Shown piece by piece: positions 27,795 to 36,163 of a stretch of 64,000 nucleotides of DNA. The notes beneath the pieces were generated by a model. The model was not told the origin of the DNA. It saw only the letters and a list, made by a program, of their open reading frames with translations, and made no database searches. Numbering within the stretch: position 1 is the first letter of the stretch; each line of letters begins with the position of its first letter. The DNA comes from Shewanella sairae (lineage in GTDB: Bacteria > Pseudomonadota > Gammaproteobacteria > Enterobacterales > Shewanellaceae): NCBI RefSeq assembly GCF_023283535.1, contig NZ_JAKILT010000002.1:113052-177051 (forward strand), in the 5' to 3' direction. A program made the position numbers and the translations under genes.

Positions 27795-28454
27795 ATGACT
27801 CAAGATGAAATGAAAAAAGCTGCCGGTTGGGCTGCATTGCAGTACGTAGAAGAGAACAGCATTGTTGGTGTAGGAACTGGCTCAACGGTTAATCACTTTA
27901 TTGATGCGCTAGCAACAATGAAGTTCGATATCCAAGGCGCAGTATCAAGCTCTGAAGCATCAACAGAAAAAATGAAAGCGCTAGGTATTCAAGTTTTCGA
28001 TTTAAACAGTGTTAATGAGTTATCTGTTTATGTTGATGGTGCCGATGAAATCAACAGCCAAATGGACATGATTAAGGGCGGTGGAGCAGCACTGACTCGC
28101 GAAAAAATCGTTGCCGCTGTGGCTGAAAAATTCGTTTGTATCGTGGATAACACTAAGCAAGTGGATATTCTGGGTGAATTCCCACTGCCAATCGAAGTGA
28201 TCCCAATGGCACGCTCATACGTGGCACGCCAAATTGTTAAACTTGGCGGCGACCCTGTTTACCGTGAAGGCTGTGTAACCGATAACGGCAACATCATTCT
28301 TGATGTGTACAACATGAAAATCATGAAGCCAAAAGAGCTAGAAGAGCAAATCGACGGTATCGTTGGTGTTGTGACTAACGGCCTATTTGCTAAGCGCGGC
28401 GCAGACGTACTATTAGTTGGCACACCAGAAGGTGTGAAAACCGTTACTTTCTAA
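27795..28454 (+). CDS. rpiA: ribose-5-phosphate isomerase A
   Basis: Interconverts ribose 5-phosphate and ribulose 5-phosphate in the pentose phosphate pathway. 219 residues, the exact E. coli RpiA length. Motifs: [12 protein letters not shown] (phosphate loop), SSSEAST, VDGADEI and [11 protein letters not shown] (catalytic acid and lysine region), and [15 protein letters not shown] at the C-terminus. It stands alone with a terminator just after it. Confidence 0.97.
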   Translation: MTQDEMKKAAGWAALQYVEENSIVGVGTGSTVNHFIDALATMKFDIQGAVSSSEASTEKMKALGIQVFDLNSVNELSVYVDGADEINSQMDMIKGGGAALTREKIVAAVAEKFVCIVDNTKQVDILGEFPLPIEVIPMARSYVARQIVKLGGDPVYREGCVTDNGNIILDVYNMKIMKPKELEEQIDGIVGVVTNGLFAKRGADVLLVGTPEGVKTVTF

Positions 28455-28493
28455 GCCTTATTCACTTAGTGATAACCGCTTACCACAAATAGC

Positions 28494-28519
28494 AAAAGCC
28501 ACTGTTTAAGTGGCTTTTT
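28494..28519 (+). terminator. terminator after rpiA
   Basis: AAAAGCCACT-GTTTA-AGTGGCTTTTT hairpin with T-run. Confidence 0.88.
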
Positions 28520-28574
28520 ATTGCCCGTAGCTAAGCTATAGCGCCATATCAATAACTGACAAAAAAGACTGAGT

Positions 28575-29006
28575 ATGAAAATTGAAAATGTGCTGGTCGC
28601 AGATCACCCGGAACTGCTTGAGGTTTGGGAAAATTCCGTGCGAGCAACTCACAGCTTTATAACCGAAGATGATATCGCATTTTTTAAACCTATCATCATT
28701 GATCAAGCCTTTCCAGCCGTTACTTTAAAGTGTATCAAGCTACAAAACGGAGCGATTGTAGGCTTTATCGGTGTCCACGAAAGTAAGGTAGAAATGCTAT
28801 TTGTTAGCGATAACGCCAGAGGCCAAGGCGTAGGTAAAGCCTTGCTGCAATGGGCATTGAGCGAGATGAAGGTCAATAGCGTTGATGTTAATGAGCAAAA
28901 TCCATTGGCGGTAGGTTTCTATCAACATATGGGCTTCAAGGTCATATCACGCTCGCCACTAGACGATATGGGTAAACCTTTCCCCATATTACATATGGCG
29001 CTGTAG
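28575..29006 (+). CDS. GNAT-family N-acetyltransferase (YjaB-like)
   Basis: 143-residue cytosolic acetyltransferase. Acetyl-CoA motif A is visible as VSDNARGQGVGKALLQWAL, followed by VNEQNPLAVGFYQHMGFKV. The pattern ATHSFITEDD near the N-terminus and SPLDDMGKPFPILHM at the end follow E. coli YjaB. The acceptor substrate is unknown. It is separated from rpiA by the terminator. Confidence 0.88.
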   Translation: MKIENVLVADHPELLEVWENSVRATHSFITEDDIAFFKPIIIDQAFPAVTLKCIKLQNGAIVGFIGVHESKVEMLFVSDNARGQGVGKALLQWALSEMKVNSVDVNEQNPLAVGFYQHMGFKVISRSPLDDMGKPFPILHMAL

Positions 29007-29130
29007 CCCGCTTTTATTTGATAATACACTCGCTAAGAAGCTAGTTTAAAAAAGTTAAATCGATAGTTAACTCCTTTCAGCGCTTACAACTAAAACCTCA
29101 AGCATCTCTTGCTACAGTCAGTTAGAAAAA

Positions 29131-29160
29131 ACACCTAAGGCTAATAACCTTAAGTGTTTT
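29131..29160. terminator. bidirectional terminator
   Basis: ACACCTAAGG / CCTTAAGTGT stem (one mismatch) with flanking A- and T-runs, between the convergent GNAT and nucleotidyltransferase genes. Confidence 0.75.
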
Positions 29161-29193
29161 AATCTGGCTTAGCGATAAGTCAAAGCCTAGCTA

Positions 29194-30042
29194 TTAAGCA
29201 ATAATCGAGCTCAGTTCACTTTCAAAATAAGCAACACAAAGCTGCTCAGCCTCAGTGCAAAGCTTTACTTCACTGTTATCACGCAAACCAATATACAAAG
29301 CAATTGCCTGCCTAAATGCCGCGACTAATGGTGCTTTTTCGGCAGTGCTAATGGTTAGCGCAAGTTCGGTAGCAAACTCGGGCAAACGTTGTTCAACTTT
29401 TCTGACCCCAGATGGGGTTAATCCCTGCTGTTGCAGCGCTAGAGGCGACAACACAGTGCTGCGGATAAAAGATAAAAACTCAACGGCTTCAAAATATTCG
29501 CCGCGAGCAATTTTGGTAGCGCCGTAATGCATCCAAGTCCAAAATCTGGACTCAATCCATTGCGGATCTGGCTGTGGATATTGATAACTTGAACCGTCTA
29601 GCAACTGAGATAAACGCTCATCGCGCTGCCACACAACCTTAGTATCATCCACTCGCTGCGCCGCATCAGGCAAAGCTACAAACTTATAATCCACATGCAG
29701 TGCATCAGGCGCATACAGCGCAATCACCAATCTTGGCTCACCCACATGTTCACCAGTAAAGGCGGCTACCTTGCCTTTAATTTTATCGACCATGGTTAGT
29801 CGCTCTGCCATCACTTGCTCAAAGTCTTCAGGCTCAATGGCAATCACTAAATCTAAGTCACTGTATTTGTCCATTGAGTCAGACGCATAAGAGCCGCTCG
29901 CACCTATGCCTACTATCCGAGGGTCTTTGGAAAACACTGTGATGATTTGTTGCAGCAGTTGCTGATGGCTAGCAGGAAGCGTGCTTGGAAATACACATGG
30001 CGCTAGAGAAGCTAGGTGTGTTGCTGGAGTTGTATGTTTCAT
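29194..30042 (-). CDS. nucleotidyltransferase-domain protein
   Basis: 282-residue cytosolic protein. The N-terminal half has the polymerase-beta nucleotidyltransferase signature IGASGSYASDSMDKYSDLDLVI, with the GS pair and DLD metal-binding acids. The C-terminal half is helical, as in aminoglycoside adenylyltransferase-like proteins. It could modify a small molecule or a protein; nothing in the context narrows this. Ribosome site TAGGT before the ATG. Confidence 0.75.
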   Translation of the reverse strand: MKHTTPATHLASLAPCVFPSTLPASHQQLLQQIITVFSKDPRIVGIGASGSYASDSMDKYSDLDLVIAIEPEDFEQVMAERLTMVDKIKGKVAAFTGEHVGEPRLVIALYAPDALHVDYKFVALPDAAQRVDDTKVVWQRDERLSQLLDGSSYQYPQPDPQWIESRFWTWMHYGATKIARGEYFEAVEFLSFIRSTVLSPLALQQQGLTPSGVRKVEQRLPEFATELALTISTAEKAPLVAAFRQAIALYIGLRDNSEVKLCTEAEQLCVAYFESELSSIIA

Positions 30043-30209
30043 ATTTTACCTATCGAAGTCGATGTTAAAACTGCATCAGCAGCCAGTGCGGTAAAATTAA
30101 CGCAGCATTACAATGTATGTTAAATAGCAAACAGATTCAATCATCCGCGCTTAGCGGTGAATTAGCCTGTGCTTTATGTCACAGCACAGGCTGACTAGAT
30201 GACGAGTCA

Positions 30210-31148
30210 CTAAGCATGACGCTTACTACGGTACTTATTTCTTAATGCGGGTAATGCCTCTAGTGAACAAAGCAGTAATCCGGTCCAGATCAATGCAAAG
30301 CTTATCGCTTTCACTTGGTCAAAATGTTCGTTAAATACCAGCACCGCCAGTAAGAACTGCAAGCTAGGCTCAACGTATTGCATTAAGCCTATCATCGACA
30401 AACTGGTGGCGCGAATCGCTAAGGCAAAGAACACTAACGGCATCAAGGTCACAGGCGCAGAGCCGATATACAGCCACAGCATAGTTGCATCACCCGCTAA
30501 AGCCGATGAAATCACCACGCTTTGATCTGAGCCCCACAGCCACAACAAATACAACGCGGCAAAAGGAATAAGCAGCAGTGCTTCAACGGTCACAGAGGTT
30601 AGCGAGTCAAAACGAATAAACTTTTTACACAGGCCATAAAGCGCGAAAAAGCTGCCCATGCTCAATGCCAGCCACGGCAACTCGCCATAGCTAAAGACCA
30701 TATAACTGATGCCGCAGACGCCGAAGATCACTGCCATCTTTTGCGCAGCAGACAGCTTATCCCCCAAAAACAGCACGCCTAAACCAATGGCGAACAGTGG
30801 ATTAATGAAAAAGCCCAAGCTTGCAGCCAATACTTGGCCGTGGGTCATCGCCCAAGTAAAGCTATACCAAGACACACACATAATCAGCGATGCTAAGCCG
30901 CACAAGAGCACCGACTTTTTATCCGCTTTTAGCATCGCCAGCGACGGCATTTTGCGGCCCAACAGCACAAAGACCAACACCATAAACGGCACTGAAAACA
31001 AAATTCTAAACGCCAGTAATTCGTTAATATCCGCATTAGGCAGAAATTGATAATACAGCGGCATTAAGCCCCATAATAAAAACGAAAACGCAGCAAGCGC
31101 ATTGCCTTTAAATGAAGAGGCAGCATGAGTAGCAGTAGAGGGTTGCAT
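30210..31148 (-). CDS. rarD: EamA-family transporter RarD
   Basis: 312-residue inner-membrane protein with about ten hydrophobic helices in two EamA halves. The N-terminal motif KGNALAAFSFLLWGLMPLYYQFLP and the ending SLSMIGLMQYVEPSLQFLLAVLVF are characteristic of RarD. The exported or imported substrate is not established for the family. The ribosome site before its ATG is poor. Confidence 0.9.
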   Translation of the reverse strand: MQPSTATHAASSFKGNALAAFSFLLWGLMPLYYQFLPNADINELLAFRILFSVPFMVLVFVLLGRKMPSLAMLKADKKSVLLCGLASLIMCVSWYSFTWAMTHGQVLAASLGFFINPLFAIGLGVLFLGDKLSAAQKMAVIFGVCGISYMVFSYGELPWLALSMGSFFALYGLCKKFIRFDSLTSVTVEALLLIPFAALYLLWLWGSDQSVVISSALAGDATMLWLYIGSAPVTLMPLVFFALAIRATSLSMIGLMQYVEPSLQFLLAVLVFNEHFDQVKAISFALIWTGLLLCSLEALPALRNKYRSKRHA

Positions 31149-31509
31149 AGAGAGTTTACAAGGCTAGAGACAAAATTAGAGTGCGCTATTGTCGCATTTG
31201 AATCGTAATAAAAGTGTGACAAAGCTCACCCTGTGTTATGGATATTTTCCTTGCCATAGCCCTTGCGACAGCCCTGGCGATAATCATTGCCATAGTCCTT
31301 GCCTTAAAAGCGCGTTTTGACGATTTATCAGCACGAACTTTTAAGCTATTAAGAGAACCCCATCACATTACCCCGTACCATCCAAGGTGCGATTATCAGC
31401 GTTTTTTTGAACAAACCCTACTTAAGTGTTTACTTTACAAACAGATAATTAGATAAGAGCTCAATAATTCGCTTCCTCCTGACAGCTTTTTAAGATAGAT
31501 TCCATTTGC
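31149..31509. other. gap upstream of the riboswitch
   Basis: Contains the rarD promoter on the minus strand and presumably the gbpA promoter on the plus strand. A 72-codon ORF at 31238 has no ribosome site and comes from a locally repetitive stretch, so I do not call it. Confidence 0.45.
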
Positions 31510-31622
31510 TCAATCACATTTCGGCAAACCACTTGAAAGAGTGGGACGCAAAGCTTCCGGTCTGTCGGCACAGTCATGCATCAATAATGCACTGTAACTA
31601 TGATAGCGGGGTTGCCACTAAG
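31510..31622 (+). ncRNA. c-di-GMP-I (GEMM) riboswitch upstream of gbpA
   Basis: The conserved GEMM-I core is present in order: GGCAAACC (31523-31530), a GAAA-type loop within ACTTGAAAGAGT, GGGACGCAAAGC (31543-31554), a TCCGG turn, a second variable stem (GCACAGT / ACTGTAAC region), and GATAGCGGGGTTGCC (31602-31616). This is the bacterial second-messenger sensor class found upstream of gbpA in Vibrio cholerae. The gbpA ATG is about 115 bases downstream; a GGGT / ACCC hairpin at about 31654-31669 may be part of the expression platform. Confidence 0.93.
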
Positions 31623-31735
31623 TTAATCGGACTTATCACCGAGGTATTACTCCTGGGTGACTCAGACCCGTCAATTCAGTGCTCAGCATGCGCCGAGGTG
31701 TGGCATTAATTTGTCAACCATATAAAGGACATGTG

Positions 31736-33196
31736 ATGAAATCATTCCCAAAAAAATCGTTAGTCGCGCTAGCATTAGCCAGTCTTAGCTCAGGTGTTTT
31801 GGCACATGGCTATGTGTCTACGTACAGCGACGGTGTGGCAGCAAGTCGTGTCGCACTGTGTAAATTTCCAACCACAGATACCAATCAAAAAAATAGCAAT
31901 TGTGGTGCGATTCAATATGAACCACAAAGCGTAGAAGGCCCAGACGGATTCCCAGAAGCTGGCCCGCGAGATGGTAAAATTGCTAGCGCTCAATCAGCAC
32001 TCGCAACCGCATTAGACGAGCAAACTGCAGATCGTTGGATCCAAAACCCAATCCAATCTGGTACCCAGACCTTTGAATGGACCTTCACTGCAAACCACGT
32101 TACCCACGACTGGAAATACTACATCACTAAACCTGACTGGAACCCGAATGCCTCGCTGTCTCGTGACTCATTCGATCTAACCCCATTCTGTGTGATTGAA
32201 GGCAACATGGTGCAGCCGCCTAAACAAGTCAGCCACAACTGTGTTGTGCCTGAGCGTGCAGGTTACCAAGTGATCTTGGCGGTTTGGGATGTGGGTGATA
32301 CTGCAGCGTCATTCTATAACGTGATTGACGTTAAATTTGATGGCCAAGGCCCAGTAGTGCCTGACTGGTCTCAAGGCGGACAAATCAACCCAACACTTGA
32401 TTTGAATGTTGGCGACTCAGTTTACACCCGCGTATTTGACCAATCTGGTGAGAACTTAGCCTACCGCACAGAATTGACCATTAGCGATGCAAATATGGGT
32501 CAGGCGAAAAACTGGACTCATGCGTTAGCCAGTAAACTGAACCAAGAGCAAACTAAACTGCAAGCAGGCCAATTTACCGAGGGTAAATTCACCCCAGTTT
32601 ACGGCGCTAATCCGATATATATCAAAGCGGGCAGCGGCCTTGAGCGCGTCGAAGTGGGTTACAACATCGAAACCCCAGAGCCAGAATACTCGCTAACCGT
32701 TGATGGTCTAGAGCAAACTTACACCATCACGAGCGAGCCAACCACGCTTGAGCTAACACTGACAGCACAAGGCGATGTAAGCACAGAGCTAACGGTATAC
32801 AACCATCATCGCGAGCCGCTAGCAAGCTGGACAGGCAAGATGTTTGACGGTCAAAATGCAGACGTAGCGCTAACGCTAACCAAGTCAGAAGCAGGTCACC
32901 ATATGCTAGTGACTCGCATCAAAGATGAAGACGGTAAGCTCGTTGATCAGCAAACCTTAGATTTTCATCTAGAAGATGAAGCTGTAACCCCACCAGCGGG
33001 TGATTATGACTTTGTGTTCCCACAAGGGCTAGCAAGCTACACAGCAGGCACTAAGGTACTTGCAAGTGACGGCAGTGTTTACCAATGTAAACCTTTCCCA
33101 TACTCAGGCTACTGCGTGCAGTGGACAACCACAGCGACTCAGTACCAACCAGCAACAGGTTCACACTGGCAAATGGCTTGGGATAAGCTGAACTAA
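31736..33196 (+). CDS. gbpA: GlcNAc/chitin-binding LPMO GbpA
   Basis: Secreted 486-residue protein (V. cholerae GbpA is 485). Start at 31736 because AAAGGA lies six to ten bases before it and a signal peptide follows; the longer reading includes 5' untranslated sequence. Cleavage after Ala23 exposes His24, which with His121 forms the copper histidine brace of an AA10 lytic polysaccharide monooxygenase. Then come the two GbpA middle domains (about 205-400) and a C-terminal chitin-binding module rich in Trp and Tyr (CVQW, HWQMAW). It oxidises and binds chitin and can aid attachment. Controlled by the c-di-GMP riboswitch; a terminator follows. Confidence 0.95.
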   Translation: MKSFPKKSLVALALASLSSGVLAHGYVSTYSDGVAASRVALCKFPTTDTNQKNSNCGAIQYEPQSVEGPDGFPEAGPRDGKIASAQSALATALDEQTADRWIQNPIQSGTQTFEWTFTANHVTHDWKYYITKPDWNPNASLSRDSFDLTPFCVIEGNMVQPPKQVSHNCVVPERAGYQVILAVWDVGDTAASFYNVIDVKFDGQGPVVPDWSQGGQINPTLDLNVGDSVYTRVFDQSGENLAYRTELTISDANMGQAKNWTHALASKLNQEQTKLQAGQFTEGKFTPVYGANPIYIKAGSGLERVEVGYNIETPEPEYSLTVDGLEQTYTITSEPTTLELTLTAQGDVSTELTVYNHHREPLASWTGKMFDGQNADVALTLTKSEAGHHMLVTRIKDEDGKLVDQQTLDFHLEDEAVTPPAGDYDFVFPQGLASYTAGTKVLASDGSVYQCKPFPYSGYCVQWTTTATQYQPATGSHWQMAWDKLN

Positions 33197-33229
33197 ATCC
33201 CCGCCATAAGCATAAACACTATGAGTAAC

Positions 33230-33258
33230 AAGCCTCAGTCAGCGACTGAGGCTTTTTT
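33230..33258 (+). terminator. terminator after gbpA
   Basis: AAGCCTCAGTC-AGC-GACTGAGGCTT hairpin followed by T residues. Confidence 0.92.
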
Positions 33259-33447
33259 ATCACTATTATAAAAAAGCTATCAATCACTCTCAACCGCTAA
33301 ACCATGGTCCAGCAGCGCTGCATTGCCCCACATTAATGTTGATGTTAAGTTACTAATCTTTTTTATAAAAGGCCGCTTAAAAAGCAGGTACATGGAAAGT
33401 TCTCACTAATACCTATCCGTATTAAAAGTCACTAAAAGGAGTAAACA

Positions 33448-33876
33448 GTGAAGCAGATTATTAGCAGTGCCATTGTCGCGCTAACAGTACTTATATCAGC
33501 CCAAGTGTCAGCCCACACGTTTGAGGGCAACTGGTATTTTGTAAAGGGAGAATACAAGAAACCAGACGGCAGCATTTTAAAAGCCGACAACAGCAGCCTA
33601 GTGGCGGTAAAATCAATTAAGGGCGATATCTTCTCGCTAACCAACACCGAAGATGGCGTGTTTCTAGGTTATCTAGCAGGTGATTTTTTAGTAGATGGCG
33701 ACAACTACACCGAAGCGGTAAAAACCGGCACTCGCGCCAAACATCATGGCAAAAACTACCACTTTAAAGGCTGGCTAGAAACCAGTGAAGAAAACGGCAA
33801 AACCGTCACCTACTGGCACCATGAAGGCGAAGTGGAAGGTATCAAAGAATACGAAGTGTGGCGCAAGCTGCTCTAG
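33448..33876 (+). CDS. small secreted protein of unknown function
   Basis: 142-residue precursor starting at GTG with AAAGGAG upstream. Signal peptide of about 22 residues ends at VSA. The mature protein is beta-rich with many Lys, Gly and Tyr/Trp residues (FEGNWYFVKGEY, YHFKGWLET, WRKLL), suggesting a lipocalin-like or small beta-barrel fold. I do not recognise the family. It has its own unit after the gbpA terminator, so it is not in the riboswitch transcript. Confidence 0.7.
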   Translation: MKQIISSAIVALTVLISAQVSAHTFEGNWYFVKGEYKKPDGSILKADNSSLVAVKSIKGDIFSLTNTEDGVFLGYLAGDFLVDGDNYTEAVKTGTRAKHHGKNYHFKGWLETSEENGKTVTYWHHEGEVEGIKEYEVWRKLL

Positions 33877-33908
33877 CCTATTCGCCGTGAAAGATATTAC
33901 ATTTGATC

Positions 33909-33937
33909 AGAGCAAGCTAAACCCATTAGCTTGCTCT
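33909..33937. terminator. hairpin between convergent genes
   Basis: Perfect 12-base stem AGAGCAAGCTAA / TTAGCTTGCTCT with loop ACCCA; weak T-run. Probably the terminator for the small secreted protein. Confidence 0.6.
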
Positions 33938-33978
33938 ATTAGATGGTTAACTCAGCTTGCTGTTGACTCACCTTGCCG

Positions 33979-34389
33979 TTAAGCAGTCTTACTATTAAGA
34001 AGCTGTTGCGACTCAAGCCAGCCCATAGCCACTAACGCCGCCAACGAGCAAACCGCTTCATCATTCATATCAACAAATTCAAGCTGTTCAATTTCCGCAT
34101 CAGGCTGTAATTCACCGCTAAAATCCGCAAAGTAACAGGTCAATTTAACCGACACGCCCTCAGCCTTACCATCCGCCTGCGCTGTAAAGGTGTTCATATA
34201 TTCAATAGTGCTCAGCTCAAGATCGACAGACAGCTCCTCTTTAATCTCACGCACTAATGCCTGCTCATCACTCTCACCCGCCTCACGCTTACCTCCGGGC
34301 AGATAAAACAACGCTTTACCTTTAGAACGCACCGCCAACAACTTGCCATCCCGAATCAACACCCAAGCAAGCTTATCAATCACTTTCAT
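33979..34389 (-). CDS. Nudix hydrolase
   Basis: 136-residue cytosolic pyrophosphohydrolase. The Nudix box is complete: GGKREAGESDEQALVREIKEELSVD (G-x5-E-x7-REUxEExGU pattern, with S in place of the second G). It cleaves nucleoside-diphosphate-linked compounds; the substrate is not known. It starts 45-50 bases beyond the attC site of the neighbouring gene cassette, but its own downstream sequence shows no attC, so I treat it as resident chromosomal DNA. Confidence 0.88.
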   Translation of the reverse strand: MKVIDKLAWVLIRDGKLLAVRSKGKALFYLPGGKREAGESDEQALVREIKEELSVDLELSTIEYMNTFTAQADGKAEGVSVKLTCYFADFSGELQPDAEIEQLEFVDMNDEAVCSLAALVAMGWLESQQLLNSKTA

Positions 34390-34433
34390 TATTATTTACC
34401 TTAGAACTAACTTCACTTTAGAACGAGCATAGT

Positions 34434-34529
34434 GCACTAACGCTTAGCTAAGCTGCACGAACCTTGGCATATACTTTTGCAAAGCAAAAATGCCAAGCGT
34501 GAAGTGTCTGCTTAAGCGCATTGTTAGGC
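34434..34529 (-). other. integron attC recombination site
   Basis: Read on the minus strand: R'' GCCTAAC (34529-34523), an unpaired spacer, L'' GCTTAAGC, a variable stem (TGCCAA..GCAAAA / TTTTGC..TTGGCA), L' GCTTAGCTAAGC, and R' with GTTAG (34441-34437). R'' pairs with R' (CTAAC/GTTAG), and the L boxes pair with one extra unpaired base, the hallmark of attC. The stop codon of the cassette gene lies inside R''. R' reads GTTAGTG, departing from GTTRRRY after the crossover point, as expected if the flank is a secondary site. Confidence 0.82.
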
Positions 34530-35447
34530 AACTTCACGCATGCTGCTTATAAACTTATCGAAGACCAACTTACCTTTGTTGGTACTTTCAGTGTGTATAG
34601 CTAAATATTCACTTTCATCAAGATCCAAATCTAGTTCAGAACGAACAGACAATAACAAATATGGAGTTAAGTCGTTAACCCTAAAAAATTCAGATATACA
34701 GCGTTGGCTAAATTCTACGTGCTCTTCATTTTGTATGGCCCAATTTGCATCTATTTCTGATGATACTTTGTCCCTAGACTTACATTCGTTTTCAAATAAT
34801 CGATTGAGCCTATCCCATGCTCCTTTGTCTGTTATACCTTCGAGGTTCATGTTTTTCATAATTGTTAAACAACGTTCAATTTCACTATTATGTTTTTGAC
34901 GAAAGGTTTCTAAGAACTCGATATGAGCTTTTCGACTAACCAAAACTTCACGTTCTAGCAATAAACTCATGTATGCAGCCGCTACTTCACCCATAAAGTT
35001 AGTCAAATTTTTAACTGTTGCTTCTGAGCCGACTAGGTTAATTTTTGATAACTTAGCTGCACTGTCACTGAATGAGTTAGAGACAACCTGATTTAAAACA
35101 TTAAGATCGCTCATAACAGCCAGTGTATTTTGATATCGACTTAAAGCCTCTGCACTGTCTAGATACACTTCTTTCTTGAGAAGTTTTTCTCTTTCAATAG
35201 AGGCCAACTTTAGTTGGTGGTTATTTCTAACCTCTTCTAACATCTCGGAATAGCCAGACCTAACAAGCTCTACTTCATGAGTTATCGCACCGATATCTTC
35301 TTTAGTAGCGAGATTAGTTGCCTTGGAAGAGAGGTAAGAAGGTATGAACGATTTGAGTATAAGATACACAAACCCAGCTCCAATAATTGCCCCTAACCCA
35401 AGACTACCAAATAGCTGAAACAATTCTTTAATATCATTAGTGCTCAT
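34524..35447 (-). CDS. integron-cassette gene: membrane-anchored coiled-coil protein
   Basis: 307-residue protein of unknown function carried on a lone gene cassette. One N-terminal membrane helix (residues about 13-33, LGLGAIIGAGFVYLILKSF) is followed by NLATKEDIGAITHEVE and a long helical region to about 230, then a mixed C-terminal part. The ATG has AGAGG upstream, only 14 bases from the 5' core site GTTAGGC. The stop TAA lies in the attC R'' box, so the gene fills the cassette tightly. The reading frame is visibly more AT-rich than its neighbours. Membrane anchoring with a cytosolic helical domain is seen; any function, such as defence, is guesswork. Confidence 0.8.
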   Translation of the reverse strand: MSTNDIKELFQLFGSLGLGAIIGAGFVYLILKSFIPSYLSSKATNLATKEDIGAITHEVELVRSGYSEMLEEVRNNHQLKLASIEREKLLKKEVYLDSAEALSRYQNTLAVMSDLNVLNQVVSNSFSDSAAKLSKINLVGSEATVKNLTNFMGEVAAAYMSLLLEREVLVSRKAHIEFLETFRQKHNSEIERCLTIMKNMNLEGITDKGAWDRLNRLFENECKSRDKVSSEIDANWAIQNEEHVEFSQRCISEFFRVNDLTPYLLLSVRSELDLDLDESEYLAIHTESTNKGKLVFDKFISSMREVA

Positions 35448-35460
35448 TGTTACCTCTGTT

Positions 35461-35467
35461 GCCTAAC
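35461..35467 (-). other. 5' core site of the gene cassette
   Basis: GTTAGGC on the minus strand, matching GTTRRRY; crossover expected after the first G. With the attC end it delimits a cassette of about 1026 bases (34441-35466). Confidence 0.7.
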
Positions 35468-35480
35468 AGCTTATTAAACA

Positions 35481-35518
35481 GCTGCACCGATAACATTGTT
35501 ATCGGTGCAGCATTTTTT
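35481..35518 (+). terminator. strong hairpin beside the cassette boundary
   Basis: Perfect 14-base stem GCTGCACCGATAAC / GTTATCGGTGCAGC with loop ATT, followed by ATTTTTT on the plus strand. It has the form of a rho-independent terminator, though no plus-strand gene ends just before it. It lacks the R and L boxes of a second attC. Confidence 0.6.
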
Positions 35519-35694
35519 AATTTTATCTGTGCGTCTCACTAAAACCGAGACACATCAATATAACCTATTGTTTTAATAGGTAGTAGGAAAACTAAGAGAA
35601 GATATTTGAAACACCGTAGGTTACTAAAATATTAGTAATTGCTTTACTTTTTTTAGCTACCAAAGGGTTAAGTTCATAACTAAACAAACAGAAA

Positions 35695-36110
35695 ACACCG
35701 ATCCCCCATCGAAGTTGCCGAACTCATAGAAGAAAATCGCGTGAGCGAGGCAGGGATGCCGAGGTAGCTTTAGTAGAGCCATGGATGGCGATTCTGAAGC
35801 GATAGTGATTTTCGAAAATGAGTGAGGCTCGTATCCAACGCATGTAACTTCGTCGGGGCGGCTGGGGAGATGCAAGAGGGGGAAGCTGTTGTCCCCCTCT
35901 TGCCCGGGTGTGGGATGGAATCCCACGACGTTTATCAAGCGCAGCTTGATTGTCTATAGATGTAAAGCGTTGGTCAGGCGCAGCCTGATGCCCCTAATGT
36001 GGGGCAAAGCGCCACGACTTTAGTTGTTAGACGCAGTCTAACTTAATCACTTTTATCAAACGAAGTTTGACTGTCTATCGCTGTAAGCGTCAGTTAGACC
36101 CTGTCTAACC
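35695..36110. repeat. hairpin-rich non-coding element
   Basis: No gene; an ORF on the minus strand here is spurious. Left part holds a 12-base perfect stem GCAAGAGGGGGA / TCCCCCTCTTGC (35872-35903) and GTGGGAT-GGA-ATCCCAC (35910-35926). Then come five small hairpins with three-base loops: ATCAAGC-GCA-GCTTGAT (35934), TCAGGC-GCA-GCCTGA (35974), GTTAGAC-GCA-GTCTAAC (36026), TCAAAC-GAA-GTTTGA (36055) and GTTAGAC-CCT-GTCTAAC (36093). Stem arms vary with compensating changes. Linkers TGTCTATAGATGTAAAGCGT and TGTCTATCGCTGTAAGCGT are related copies. Looks like a repeated intergenic element. Confidence 0.65.
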
Positions 36111-36163
36111 CAAAGCCCAAGCGCCAGCTTGATTACCCAATCGCTAATCAGCGAAAAAGGTAA

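Noticed and set aside
31238..31456. 72-codon ORF with a hydrophobic N-terminus before gbpA
   Set aside because: No ribosome site, and the hydrophobic stretch comes from a locally repetitive sequence (CCTTGCCATAGC-like).
33978..34389. Nudix gene as a second integron cassette
   Set aside because: A GTTAAGC motif (GCTTAAC on the coding strand) overlaps its stop like an R'' box, but no matching L boxes or R' follow, so it is probably chance.
35481..35511. Second attC beside the cassette
   Set aside because: Strong stem but no R'' or L'' boxes; better explained as a terminator-like hairpin.
35657..35938. 93-codon minus-strand ORF
   Set aside because: Lies in the hairpin-rich repeated element; composition and structure point to non-coding DNA.
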